Positions 8,022-17,319 of a DNA stretch of 64,000 bases are shown here, in pieces (the first letter of the stretch is position 1; each line of letters starts with the position of its first letter). The stretch is from UBA1240 sp045599185 (GTDB lineage Bacteria; Spirochaetota; Spirochaetia; Treponematales; Treponemataceae): the NCBI GenBank assembly GCA_045599185.1, contig JAZRVO010000029.1:124001-188000 (forward strand), in the 5' to 3' direction. The position numbers and the translations under genes are program-made. A model generated the notes under the pieces. The model saw only the letters and a program-made list of their open reading frames with translations. It was not told where the DNA came from and did no database searches.

Positions 8022-9975
8022 CCGGAGTCCGTCTTACGTCATCGCCAACAGGTTCGTATTTTCCCTGCCGGACAAATCCGTTTTCGAGGTAGAATGTAAC
8101 GCTCTTCATTTCAGCGCGAACATCTTCTTTTATATCGCGAATATATATTTTAACGCCAGGGTAAACATTACCCGATGCCGAAACTTTACCAATTGCCTTC
8201 AGGTCACGCAAATAATCCTGAATTTCCTGAATTTCCTTGGCAATAGCTTCGGTTTCATCAAGATAATCACCTTTCTGACGAATCAAATCTTCATAAGCCT
8301 GTTCTTTGTCCGGCGGTAAAGTTTTGCGCGAACTCTTCTGGTTTTCAAGAGTTGTAATGTTCAGGTTTACTTCTTCAAGCAGCTGTACAACTTCTGACTG
8401 TCTGCTCTGAAGTTCATCAAGACGAAGCTTGCGCACCGGATCGTAGCCAACTTCAAGAATTGTTTCGCTACCACCACCGTTACTGCCAATGTTTTTAGCG
8501 TTAATTTCTTCTGTTGCAAACAAATGACCGCCGATAATTGCAGCACGTTTACCCTGAAGAATAATGCGCTTTTTACATGTAACATTGCAGTTAATGATAC
8601 CATCGTTTACAATGATGTTTTCATCAACGTCAACTTTGGTATTCTGAATGAATTTTGCCCAGAGAGAACGACCGCATTTAATCGTACCTTCGTCACGACC
8701 CATGATACCAAGAGAAACAACAATATCACCGTCAGCCTCAAGTTGAGAACAGCCGACAGTTCCATAAACTTCAATATTGCCGGAAGCCTTAACATTAAAG
8801 CCGTCTTCAACGTTGCCTTTAACAATAACAGTTCCAAGGAATGTAATATTGCCTGTTTTAACGTTAACGGCTTCAACTTCCATAACCGGTTCAACGTTAA
8901 TTTTACCGTTGAACAGAACTTGACCGTTACAGCAGGCCAGAATTGTGCGACCGTCAGAATCAAGGCGAACGTTTTTACCAAGCGGAATCGGAATATCCTT
9001 TCCGTTTCTAGCTTCAAGGTAGCGGCCGAACAAAGTTTTACCGGCCTTACCACGTTCGGCAAGCATTTTCTGTGCCAAAGGCTGGCCTTCAACAACGTTC
9101 TGAACACGGTTAAGCTCTTTAAAGTTAACTTTACCGTCTTCAGATTCTTTTACTTTAAGCTTGGTAACGTCTGTTTCAAAATTGTACTTAATGTAGGCGT
9201 CATTACCGTCATGCGGCTTGATGCCTTCTGCAACAACAACAGGTCCGCCATAAATCGGGTTGTCGACAAAAGCATTTATTTTTTCACGGTCAATGCCAAC
9301 AGAAACATTGTGCTTTATCAGCTGGCGTTCAATGATGTCACCATAAATTTCTCCGCCATCTTCTTTTGGTGCGGTTGCAGTAATTGTGGCTGTCATTTCA
9401 TCACCGGAAATATCAATGGTAAATACAGCATCGTTAACAGGATTCTGAATGAAAGTACCAATATGTTCGTAATTTCCTTCGGTATCACCATGTTCAACTG
9501 CTTTTTTAACAGCTCCTTCATCTACTTCGTATGCATCGCCGGACTTAATGGATTTCAAAACCTCTTTAAAATTCAACTTAGCACCGGAACCAACAGGCGG
9601 AACGACTTTGAGCATGATTTCATTGTTGAAGTAATGAATGAAGAACTGTGCGTCTTTATCGGTAATAATCTGTTCTTCTGCAGCTTCTTCACCGCCTTCA
9701 ATGGTTGTTTTACCCTTAAGCTTTTCACGGGCAATAGCTGCTTCTGCAGATTCGTACGCGGTAATTACCCATGGCTTTTTGGCAATTCCCATAAAACCGT
9801 CAGAACCGCGTTCAACTATTTCGTATTCCAAAAAGGCTACTCTCGTTTGCAACTGTACGGCAGCATCGGCAAGTGCCTCATCCAAAGTGTCTGCATGAAC
9901 TTCAACAGTGCGCAAAACCTGATCAATCTGAAGCTTTTTCTGTAATTCTGCACGAATTTCTTCAAGCGTGACCAT
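8002..9975 (-). CDS. fapA: FapA/DUF342 protein with N-terminal Jag-N-like domain
   Basis: A 657-residue cytoplasmic protein. Residues about 20-75 resemble the Jag/KhpB N-terminal domain, with DTLDEALADAAVQL and then GSDGFMGIAKKPW. The middle (about 190-500) is the DUF342 region, rich in G-hydrophobic repeats of a beta-helix (GNITFLGTVIVKGNV, GNIEVYGTVG). A coiled coil (about 520-600) and a beta-rich tail follow. DUF342 proteins lie next to flagellar genes in many bacteria, and one member (FapA) affects flagellar or polar assembly. The start has an AAAGGGGGA ribosome site, 12 bp after fliA. Confidence 0.85.
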   Translation of the reverse strand: MVTLEEIRAELQKKLQIDQVLRTVEVHADTLDEALADAAVQLQTRVAFLEYEIVERGSDGFMGIAKKPWVITAYESAEAAIAREKLKGKTTIEGGEEAAEEQIITDKDAQFFIHYFNNEIMLKVVPPVGSGAKLNFKEVLKSIKSGDAYEVDEGAVKKAVEHGDTEGNYEHIGTFIQNPVNDAVFTIDISGDEMTATITATAPKEDGGEIYGDIIERQLIKHNVSVGIDREKINAFVDNPIYGGPVVVAEGIKPHDGNDAYIKYNFETDVTKLKVKESEDGKVNFKELNRVQNVVEGQPLAQKMLAERGKAGKTLFGRYLEARNGKDIPIPLGKNVRLDSDGRTILACCNGQVLFNGKINVEPVMEVEAVNVKTGNITFLGTVIVKGNVEDGFNVKASGNIEVYGTVGCSQLEADGDIVVSLGIMGRDEGTIKCGRSLWAKFIQNTKVDVDENIIVNDGIINCNVTCKKRIILQGKRAAIIGGHLFATEEINAKNIGSNGGGSETILEVGYDPVRKLRLDELQSRQSEVVQLLEEVNLNITTLENQKSSRKTLPPDKEQAYEDLIRQKGDYLDETEAIAKEIQEIQDYLRDLKAIGKVSASGNVYPGVKIYIRDIKEDVRAEMKSVTFYLENGFVRQGKYEPVGDDVRRTPDGYSAN

Positions 9976-9987
9976 CGATTCCCCCTT

Positions 9988-10776
9988 TTACAGAATACCT
10001 TTGCGGATATTAGTTAATTTGGCTCTAAGGCGCAAGTTTGCTTTTGTATGCAACTGAGAAATACGAGATTCACTTACATCAAGTGCCTGACCAATTTCCT
10101 TAAACGTCAAATCTTCGTAATAATACAAAATCAATACGTATTTTTCTTTTTCAGGAAGTTCGTTAATGGCTTCAATAATTACACGGCGAACTTCTTCACG
10201 TTCAACAATAACATCAGGGTTAAGGCTTGCAGGTGATTCAATACAGTCGCCAATGGAAACATGGTCAGAATCGTCGCCCGAATACCAGATGTCATTCAAA
10301 GAAAGAATGCTTGTGCCGGAAACTTTCAGAACAGTCTGCTGAAAATCTTCTTCACTTATACCCATTGAACCTGCGATTTCTGCGTCAGTTGCAGTACGAC
10401 CAAGCTTTGACTCAAGGCGGCTGATTGCATCTTCAATTTCACGGCTTTTCTGACGTACAGAACGAGGAACCCAGTCAATAGAACGCAATTCATCGAAAAT
10501 TGCACCACGAATACGTGTTACTGCATAAGTTTTGAATTTTACATTTTTTTCCGGGTCAAATTTGTTGATTGCATCAAGCAAGCCGAATTGACCAAAACCA
10601 ACCAAATCGTCAAATTCAATACTGCCAGGCATTCCTGTTGAAACTTTACCAGCAACGTATTTTACCAAAGGCATATACTGCTTAATAAATGCATCTCTTA
10701 ACGCCGGCGAGCGTGTTTTTTTATATTCAATCCAAAGTTCATCTTCACTTTTTTCATCAAAAATCGAAGTAGCCAT
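9988..10776 (-). CDS. fliA: Flagellar sigma factor FliA/WhiG (sigma-28)
   Basis: RNA polymerase sigma factor of the FliA family, about 262 residues. Region 2 (DLVGFGQFGLLDAINKFDP ... FKTYAVTRIRGAIFDELR) and region 3 (DWVPRSVRQKSREIEDA) are intact. Region 4 (LPEKEKYVLILYYYEDLTF, then KEIGQALDVSESRISQLH) carries the -35-binding helix-turn-helix. ATG 10776 is preferred because GGG of the ribosome site lies 8 bases before it; a GTG at 10785 is also in frame. It should drive late flagellar and chemotaxis genes. A matching promoter is visible in front of fliK in this same operon. Confidence 0.95.
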   Translation of the reverse strand: MATSIFDEKSEDELWIEYKKTRSPALRDAFIKQYMPLVKYVAGKVSTGMPGSIEFDDLVGFGQFGLLDAINKFDPEKNVKFKTYAVTRIRGAIFDELRSIDWVPRSVRQKSREIEDAISRLESKLGRTATDAEIAGSMGISEEDFQQTVLKVSGTSILSLNDIWYSGDDSDHVSIGDCIESPASLNPDVIVEREEVRRVIIEAINELPEKEKYVLILYYYEDLTFKEIGQALDVSESRISQLHTKANLRLRAKLTNIRKGIL

Positions 10777-10787
10777 TTTATACACCC

Positions 10788-11492
10788 TTAGCTGTTATCC
10801 CGGGATAAAACAGTATGAATAGCCTTTGCTATAATTTCTGTATCCGCGGCTTGCATCGCCCCTGAACGCACTGTATCGCCAGAGTTAGCAAAATCAGAAG
10901 TTACGATTATATCATCATTTGAAGAATTTTGCATATCGGAAAGCATTGAACCCATGTCAGGCAGCATACCCAGTTCCCCATCACCGCCGGAAGTAGGTTC
11001 CGGATTATTCTGAACCGGCGTAAAAAGCGGTTCATCTGTCTGCTGAATTCCCGAAGGTATTGAAAAAAGCGGCTCTGCATCGCCTTCACCTTGAGAAGAA
11101 ACCGCCGAATCTGTTTTTTTAGGTACACCGGCAGAAGTTTTTGACTGCCCGTTATTAGACCAATCAGGTTTCAGTTCTTTTGGAATCTGGAAAAGCGGTG
11201 CATTTTCTTCATTTGGGAAAACAGCATCTTCAACTTTAATGTCAACGAACTGACCTTTTGAAGCCTGCTCCGAGCCGGAAGTATTGGAACCTTCTGCATT
11301 GACAGAAACTGTATTATTAAGGAAACGTTCAAAAATAAACTGCCCTAAAGCGGCAATGCCGGCAAAAACAAGGGCAAAAAGCACTGCACGTAAAAAAACA
11401 ACGCCGAAAGATACTCTGGAAATTAAACCGATTAAAAGGGAAAGAACAAAACCGCAAGTACCAGCAGCAAGCAAAACTTTAGTTTTATTCAT
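10788..11492 (-). CDS. Hypothetical membrane protein between flhG and fliA
   Basis: A 234-residue protein with two N-terminal membrane helices (about residues 5-25 and 30-52). They are followed by a long hydrophilic, low-complexity region rich in S, N, E, D, Q and G and containing repeated PLFxIP-like stretches (PLFQIPKEL, PLFSIPSG, PLFTPVQNN). The repeated short linear motif suggests a tethered binding arm. No enzyme domain is visible. Position between flhG and fliA implies a motility-associated role. Its TAA stop directly precedes the ribosome site of fliA. I do not recognise the family. Confidence 0.7.
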   Translation of the reverse strand: MNKTKVLLAAGTCGFVLSLLIGLISRVSFGVVFLRAVLFALVFAGIAALGQFIFERFLNNTVSVNAEGSNTSGSEQASKGQFVDIKVEDAVFPNEENAPLFQIPKELKPDWSNNGQSKTSAGVPKKTDSAVSSQGEGDAEPLFSIPSGIQQTDEPLFTPVQNNPEPTSGGDGELGMLPDMGSMLSDMQNSSNDDIIVTSDFANSGDTVRSGAMQAADTEIIAKAIHTVLSRDNS

Positions 11493-11657
11493 TTATACCC
11501 CCATTCAATCAAGCTTAAGTCAAAAAATCCCATTGGTCAAGCTAAAAATACTGACCCGTGTTACACAATTAAAGAAAAATATCGTAATTTTATCTTCTTA
11601 ACAATTTAAATACGGCTTTTCAGCACCCAAAACAGTAAATCATTAAAAACTTACCAT

Positions 11658-12518
11658 TTATGCTGTCCAGTTTCTTCCCATCAGTTTATCTACAAAACCG
11701 GAAATTCCAGCCGGTTTTTCAATTTCAATTTTTTCAATACGGCTTACAATGTGCTTAATGCAAATTGCAGGCTTAGAATTTGGTTCTGCAATAATAAACG
11801 GTTTCTGACGAACAACCGACTGACTTACTACCGGGTCGTCATAAATGAAGCCCATGTATTCTACCTTGCAGTTCAAAAACTGACCGACAATCGTCGTCAT
11901 TCTGTCACTAATTTTGCGGCCTTCTGCGCTGGAATGCACGCGATTGACAACAAGCTTCAAATTAAGTTTAAGGCTGTCAGTTTCCGTAGCAATAATTTTA
12001 ATCATTCCGTAAGCATCAGTAATTGCCGTCGGTTCAGGCGTTGTAACAATCAGCACTTCATCGGCAGCTTCAACAAAGCCCAAAACGTTGTTACTGATAC
12101 CGGCACTTGTATCAATAATTATGATGTCAGCCGAAGAAAGTGTTTCAAATTCATGGATAAAATTCATGCGGTCTTCCTCATTCAGGTTTGCAATACGAGA
12201 AAAACCGTTTGCACCGGCAATGATTTTTATGCCAAATTCAGTTGGAAGAATAATCTCAGACATTTTTTTCTGCTTGGTAATAACATGGTACAGGTTGAAC
12301 TGCGGAACCATATTCAAAATTACGTTAACGTTTGCAAGTCCAAGGTCGGCATCAATAAGTATTACTTTTTTTCCAGTCTGGGCATATGCAATTGCAAGGT
12401 TTACTGCAATATTTGTTTTACCTACACCGCCCTTTCCGCTGGTTACTGTAATAATTCTGGTCTTTTTTGCTTTCTGTGCCTGCATCATTTCGCGCAAACG
12501 TGCTGCTTGATCTTCCAT
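11658..12518 (-). CDS. flhG: MinD-like ATPase FlhG (FleN/YlxH)
   Basis: A 286-residue P-loop ATPase of the MinD/ParA family that partners FlhF to set flagellar number and position. The deviant Walker A is SGKGGVGKTNIAVN (about residues 26-39). DADLGLANV and IIIDTSAGIS give the switch and Walker B segments. An N-terminal region (AARLREMMQAQ) fits the FlhF-activating helix with its conserved Q-rich character. It follows flhF after 27 bp. The C-terminus lacks the long amphipathic tail of MinD but ends in a short helix (GISGFVDKLMGR) that could bind membrane. Confidence 0.92.
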   Translation of the reverse strand: MEDQAARLREMMQAQKAKKTRIITVTSGKGGVGKTNIAVNLAIAYAQTGKKVILIDADLGLANVNVILNMVPQFNLYHVITKQKKMSEIILPTEFGIKIIAGANGFSRIANLNEEDRMNFIHEFETLSSADIIIIDTSAGISNNVLGFVEAADEVLIVTTPEPTAITDAYGMIKIIATETDSLKLNLKLVVNRVHSSAEGRKISDRMTTIVGQFLNCKVEYMGFIYDDPVVSQSVVRQKPFIIAEPNSKPAICIKHIVSRIEKIEIEKPAGISGFVDKLMGRNWTA

Positions 12519-12545
12519 AATTGTATCCTTATCGTTCTTCGATTT

Positions 12546-13910
12546 CTATTTTTCTTTATTATCGGCTTTTTTTGCCGATAAGCGCTGTCTTAAGCGCTCA
12601 CGATTTACTTCAAATCCTTCCAAATGTTTAACAAGATCCAAAGCCGTAACAGTCTGTATGTCTCCCGGTACCATCTGTCCATTGGTAACGAGCGCAATCT
12701 TCATATTTCGCTCGTACAACGGACTGACAATATTACCGATTTTTTCCGTTTCATCAATTTTTGTCAAAATTACGCCAGAAAATTCAAAAGCAGTAAAACT
12801 TTTCAGAATATTCAAAACATCGCTTGCCTTGGTAGTAGCAGAAATTGTCAGAAATACTTTTGTTTCTACTTCCTTAAAATCCAAAAGACCGCGGGCTTCC
12901 CCAAGTTTTTCAAAATCGCTGGGGCTTACACCAAAAGTATCTACAAAAAACAAATCCGTCTGGTCTTTATATTTGGCAAAACAGATTTTCAAATCATCCT
13001 GTTTTTCTGCAATGCTTACGGGAATATCCATCCAGCTTGCATAAGTTTCAAGCTGCTGCTGACCCTGAATTCTGAAAGTGTCATTCGTTATAAGGCGAAC
13101 ATTACAAGGTTTTTCCCTGTTGAATTTCGTAGGCATGCGGCAGTTTGCAGCAAGTTTTGCCACTGTCGTAGTTTTTCCTACGCCGGTAGGGCCTACCAGA
13201 ATTATGGCCTGAGGGAATGTGAAAAAATCATCACTTGTAAAATAATCATCAATTTTTATGGATTCGGCAATCCAGTAAATGACACTGGTCTGCACAACGT
13301 CAAAATCTTCCAAATCATCAACAGAAAGTTCGCGGCGCAAACGGCTTACAATAGTGCGAATGTAAGATGGCGAAAATTCATTTCTTTCCAGAAGCGACTG
13401 GATTTTTTGAATTGAGGGATGTTCTACAACTCCGCCACGCTGATAATTGTTCAGGCTTTCATTCAGCTGCTTTATCTGGCTTACCAGTTCCTTGTAACGA
13501 ATATCTTCCATTACCTGCGTTGGAACAGTGTTAAGAACTTTCTTTTTAGCTTCTTCAAGGCTGTTTGTACTTTCAGCTGCCTTGCGTGTACCTTCCTGCA
13601 ATGTCTGTGCTGAAGGATTTGGTCTTACCGGTGCAGCGCGGTGATAATTTGAACTTGCCGTTTGTGGCATTACCGGCTGTGGTGCAACCGGGCGCTGCGG
13701 CAATGATGAACGACCCGGCACAAAAGTAACTTTTACGCCAAGTTTCTGACCGATTCCCAAAAAACCGCCATAACTAACAGTCTGATGATTTAAAACAGTG
13801 CTGTCCCTTCCATAAAGACGGTACATTTCTTCAACAGCCTCGGTATAAGTTGGCCTTGTAATACTGTTTTCTTCTCTGGTTTGATAACCTTCTCTTGTAT
13901 AATCAGCCAA
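12546..13910 (-). CDS. flhF: Flagellar SRP-like GTPase FlhF
   Basis: A 454-residue SRP-family GTPase that determines flagellar site and number at the cell pole. The N domain begins with TRPTYTEAVEEMYRLYG and includes a GGFLGIG motif at about residues 49-55. A proline-rich linker (about 68-140) separates it from the NG core: G1 VGPTGVGKTTTVAKL, G3 DTFG and G4 TKIDE. The gene overlaps the end of flhA by 8 bases. In periplasmic-flagellated spirochaetes it probably fixes the subpolar insertion of the basal bodies. Confidence 0.93.
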   Translation of the reverse strand: MADYTREGYQTREENSITRPTYTEAVEEMYRLYGRDSTVLNHQTVSYGGFLGIGQKLGVKVTFVPGRSSLPQRPVAPQPVMPQTASSNYHRAAPVRPNPSAQTLQEGTRKAAESTNSLEEAKKKVLNTVPTQVMEDIRYKELVSQIKQLNESLNNYQRGGVVEHPSIQKIQSLLERNEFSPSYIRTIVSRLRRELSVDDLEDFDVVQTSVIYWIAESIKIDDYFTSDDFFTFPQAIILVGPTGVGKTTTVAKLAANCRMPTKFNREKPCNVRLITNDTFRIQGQQQLETYASWMDIPVSIAEKQDDLKICFAKYKDQTDLFFVDTFGVSPSDFEKLGEARGLLDFKEVETKVFLTISATTKASDVLNILKSFTAFEFSGVILTKIDETEKIGNIVSPLYERNMKIALVTNGQMVPGDIQTVTALDLVKHLEGFEVNRERLRQRLSAKKADNKEK

Positions 13911-15990
13911 CTTTTATTTCTCCCAAAGATTCTACTTTAATGTCTTTTGTGATTTCAGGCACAGAAAGAACAACCAGACCAGGCATTTCTCGTTCTGAAC
14001 TTGATTTTACAAGAATACGTGCTTCTTCCGGGCACAAGATTATTGGCATAAAACCTTTTTCCTGTACTGAAGCCACCGCCATGCTTAACGCAGAAATCCA
14101 TGAACGCTGTGCTACAGGTTCCAGTGCAGCCATCGGACCGTTTACCGTATCAATACGGCTTTCTACCAGCTTCTGCAAAAAGACAGGTTCAACAGTTAAA
14201 ACATGCAAAGTGCGTTCTTCGTCTGCATACTGCAAGCAAATCTGGCGTCCCAAAGCCTGACGCACTTTTTCTACCAGAATGTCGGTCTGCTTTGTAACAG
14301 GACCATAGTCAGCCATCGTTTCCAAAATTACTACATTATTGCGTATTGAAACCTGTTCGCGCAAAAGGCGCTGAAGAACTTTCTGAACTTCGCCGACAGT
14401 GAACAGTTTGGTAACTTCGTCAACAACAGCCGGATAATCCTTGCGCAGATTTTCAATAATACCGGCAACTTCCTGACGGCCAATAATTTCTTCTGCATGA
14501 CTTTTAATAATTTCAGTTAAATGGGTTGCAATAATCGTCGGCGGATCAACAACGGCGTAACCTGCACGTTCAGCACGGTCACGCTGGTCTTCCGTAATCC
14601 AAATTGCAGGCAAACCGAAGGCCGGGTCTGTTGTTTTTTCACCCGAAATTTCTTCAATAACACCGCCGGTATTCATACACATGTACCAGCCCATGCGGAT
14701 TTTGCTTTGACCAACCGGCACACCCTTAATTTTAAAACAATATTCACTCGGTTCAAGAGCCATGTTATCGATAATGCGGATTCGCGGAACAACCAGACCA
14801 AGGTCAAGGGCTGTTTCACGACGAATGCGCGTAACGCGTTCCAGAAGTTCAGCACCTTTTTCCTTGTCTACAAGGGGAATAAGGGCAAAACCAAGCTCAA
14901 GGGAAAGAGGATCAAGAGGCACAATCGGGCTTGTTTCAGCCTGTTCGCCGGTATGAGCCGCAGGCTTGTTTTTATTCTTTTCTTTTTCAAGTTGTGCTGC
15001 AAAATTTTTCTGTTCAACCCTGCGCAAACGAACGCCAAGATAAACCAGAGCAATGCCCATAGGAACAAGGAAGTACCACGGAAAGCCCGGCAGAACGCCA
15101 ATAATTGCCAAAGTTACACCGCTGACAAAATAAACCCACGCATTCTGCGAAAAATGCTTTTTAACGTCAGCACTCATGGTGTTGTCACTGGCAGAACGGG
15201 TAACAATTAAGCCGGTTGCAAAAGAAATAAGCAGTGAAGGAAGCTGTGAAAGCAGGCCGTCGCCAATGGTAAATTTTGCATAAGTTCCAAGCGCAATATT
15301 GAAAGATTCGTTGCGAAGAACCATGCCGAAAATAACACCCACAACAAGGTTGATGACGGTAATGAAAATGCCAACCTTTACGTTTCCGCTGATAAATTTG
15401 GTAGCACCGTCCATAGAACCGTAAAAGTCTGCTTCGTGCTGAACTTCAAGCTTGCGGCGGCGGGCTTCTTCTTCGCTGATTGCGCCGGAATTGTATTCTG
15501 CTTCAACGGCGGCCTGTTTCATCGGCATTGCGTCCAATGTAAAACGGGCTGCAACTTCTGCAACGCGGGTTGCACCTTTGGTAATAACAAAAGTTTGAAC
15601 TGCTATAATAATGATGAAAATTACAAAACCGATTAACAGGCTTTCCGTTCCGCCGTCTCCGCCAACAACAAAGTTTGCAAAGGCACTTACCATTCTTCCG
15701 TCAAACTTCAAGCCTTTAGACAAAATCAAACGGGTTGAAGAAACGTTCAGACCAAGGCTGAAAACGGTAGAAACCAAAAGCATCGTAGGAAATGAAGAAA
15801 AATCTACAGCTTTGCGTGTGTAAATTACAATAAGAAGCATTAAAAGTGCCAGAAGCACGTTACAGGCCATTAAAAGGTCCAGCACCGGCGTTGGCAACGG
15901 AATGATAAGCATCAAAACAACTATAACCGCAGCAACGGCCATAAAGTTTTCACTTAAACTTTTTAATAAACTGCCGACTTTTTCAGCCAT
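13903..15990 (-). CDS. flhA: Flagellar export gate protein FlhA
   Basis: A 695-residue core component of the flagellar type III export gate. The N-terminal half has about eight membrane helices with the conserved FHIPEP-like cytoplasmic loop region (around FTLDAMPMKQAAVEAEYNSG). The C-terminal cytoplasmic ring domain starts near residue 350. Length matches the family. The start has a GAGGGTGG ribosome site. About 100 bp separates it from flhB upstream, the longest gap between fliY and flhG. Confidence 0.96.
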   Translation of the reverse strand: MAEKVGSLLKSLSENFMAVAAVIVVLMLIIPLPTPVLDLLMACNVLLALLMLLIVIYTRKAVDFSSFPTMLLVSTVFSLGLNVSSTRLILSKGLKFDGRMVSAFANFVVGGDGGTESLLIGFVIFIIIIAVQTFVITKGATRVAEVAARFTLDAMPMKQAAVEAEYNSGAISEEEARRRKLEVQHEADFYGSMDGATKFISGNVKVGIFITVINLVVGVIFGMVLRNESFNIALGTYAKFTIGDGLLSQLPSLLISFATGLIVTRSASDNTMSADVKKHFSQNAWVYFVSGVTLAIIGVLPGFPWYFLVPMGIALVYLGVRLRRVEQKNFAAQLEKEKNKNKPAAHTGEQAETSPIVPLDPLSLELGFALIPLVDKEKGAELLERVTRIRRETALDLGLVVPRIRIIDNMALEPSEYCFKIKGVPVGQSKIRMGWYMCMNTGGVIEEISGEKTTDPAFGLPAIWITEDQRDRAERAGYAVVDPPTIIATHLTEIIKSHAEEIIGRQEVAGIIENLRKDYPAVVDEVTKLFTVGEVQKVLQRLLREQVSIRNNVVILETMADYGPVTKQTDILVEKVRQALGRQICLQYADEERTLHVLTVEPVFLQKLVESRIDTVNGPMAALEPVAQRSWISALSMAVASVQEKGFMPIILCPEEARILVKSSSEREMPGLVVLSVPEITKDIKVESLGEIKVG

Positions 15991-16092
15991 TCAATCCACC
16001 CTCTTTTTAAAACCGATCCCCATTCGGCTAGAAATTGAGTACAAACATTTGAAAACACCAGGAAAATAAGCTTTTTTAAGCATAATCCCATT

Positions 16093-17319
16093 TTACATAT
16101 AGTTTGGACGTGTCTTTTTATTCATAGAATAAACTTTTGCTAAAATAGTAGCCAAAGCTTGATAATAAGTTTCTGGTATTATATCACCAATTTCAACTTC
16201 TGCATAGAGTGCACGCGCCAAAGGTCTGTTTTCCATAATCGGCACGCTGTTTTCCCTTGCTATTTCCTTAATGCGCTGGGCAAGCAGGTCTGCACCTTTG
16301 GCAGTAAGCATCGGTCCGGGCATGGAATTGCGGTCGTATTTGATAACGCAGGCAAAATGGGTCGGGTTGGTAATAACAACGTCGGCTTCGGCAACCAGTT
16401 TAGGCATGTTCTGCTGAAGCATTTCATGCATCCGCTGCTTAAGGCGGCTTTTAACCAGCGGATCACCTTCCATTTCCTTGAATTCTTCCTTAACTTCCTG
16501 CTTTGACATTTTCAGCGATTCCATAAACTGGCGGCGCTGAACAAGATAATCCGGAATGGCAATTAAAATGAAAACTACGGAAGCAATAACCAAAAGCTTG
16601 CCTGTCATAAAGCCAATGTATTTAAGGCCTTCGTAAACATCTGTACCCAAAAGACTTAGCAAAACTTCACTGTCGTTTTTTATTACCAGATAGGCGGCAA
16701 AAACAATAATTGCAACTTTAACTATTGATTTTACAACATTAAACGCGCCTTCAAAAGAAAAAAGCGTTTTTCTAAAATATTCACCGAATTTAGGAACAAT
16801 CTTGGAAAATTTAGGTTCAATTGGCTTTGTACTGAAAATAAAGCCGCGGTTCTGAATGACATTACCAGCAATTCCGGCAACAATCGCCGCAAAAGCAATC
16901 GGCAGCATCATTTTTACAAAATAATCGTAAAAAGCACGGGCAATAATGCCGTCCGTAAATTCAAGTTCCGTGCAGCGTGTAAAATAAAAACGAATAATCT
17001 GAACAAATTTATCCAAAAGCCAGGGTGCGCACAAAATTAGTGCAAGAACGGGAAACAGCAGTACCAGACCATTGTTCAGTTCCTGACTTTTTGCAACGCG
17101 GCCTTCTTCCCTCGCCTTGTGCAGCTTATGCTCGGTAGGGTCTTCCGTTCGGCCTTCATCTTCTGCTTTTGCAAAAAACTGCAAGTCAATCTGGTCTAAA
17201 AGTGCTTCATTTAAGTAAGTTTCAAAACTTTTTCCGGCATTATCGCGGGTAAAAGTTTCTGTTTGTTCACTTTTATTGGCGGCTGCATTTTTCCTATTAA
17301 AAAAACTGAATATTTTCAT
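16093..17319 (-). CDS. flhB: Flagellar export switch protein FlhB
   Basis: A 408-residue export-gate protein that switches substrate from rod/hook to filament. Four membrane helices are followed by a cytoplasmic domain with the autocleavage motif NPTH (in VVITNPTHFACVIKY). The canonical EDKTEDPTxxK motif near the start appears as DEGRTEDPTEHKLHKAREEG at about residues 53-72. It is therefore preceded by an extra segment of about 50 residues not found in most FlhB proteins. The ATG overlaps the fliR stop as ATGA. Confidence 0.95.
   Translation of the reverse strand: MKIFSFFNRKNAAANKSEQTETFTRDNAGKSFETYLNEALLDQIDLQFFAKAEDEGRTEDPTEHKLHKAREEGRVAKSQELNNGLVLLFPVLALILCAPWLLDKFVQIIRFYFTRCTELEFTDGIIARAFYDYFVKMMLPIAFAAIVAGIAGNVIQNRGFIFSTKPIEPKFSKIVPKFGEYFRKTLFSFEGAFNVVKSIVKVAIIVFAAYLVIKNDSEVLLSLLGTDVYEGLKYIGFMTGKLLVIASVVFILIAIPDYLVQRRQFMESLKMSKQEVKEEFKEMEGDPLVKSRLKQRMHEMLQQNMPKLVAEADVVITNPTHFACVIKYDRNSMPGPMLTAKGADLLAQRIKEIARENSVPIMENRPLARALYAEVEIGDIIPETYYQALATILAKVYSMNKKTRPNYM

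Noticed and set aside
8524..9945. 473-codon plus-strand frame opposite fapA
   Set aside because: Antisense to a clearly coding gene; Asn/Phe/Cys-rich translation, no ribosome site, no family likeness.
11751..12581. 276-codon frame opposite flhG
   Set aside because: Antisense shadow without start signal.
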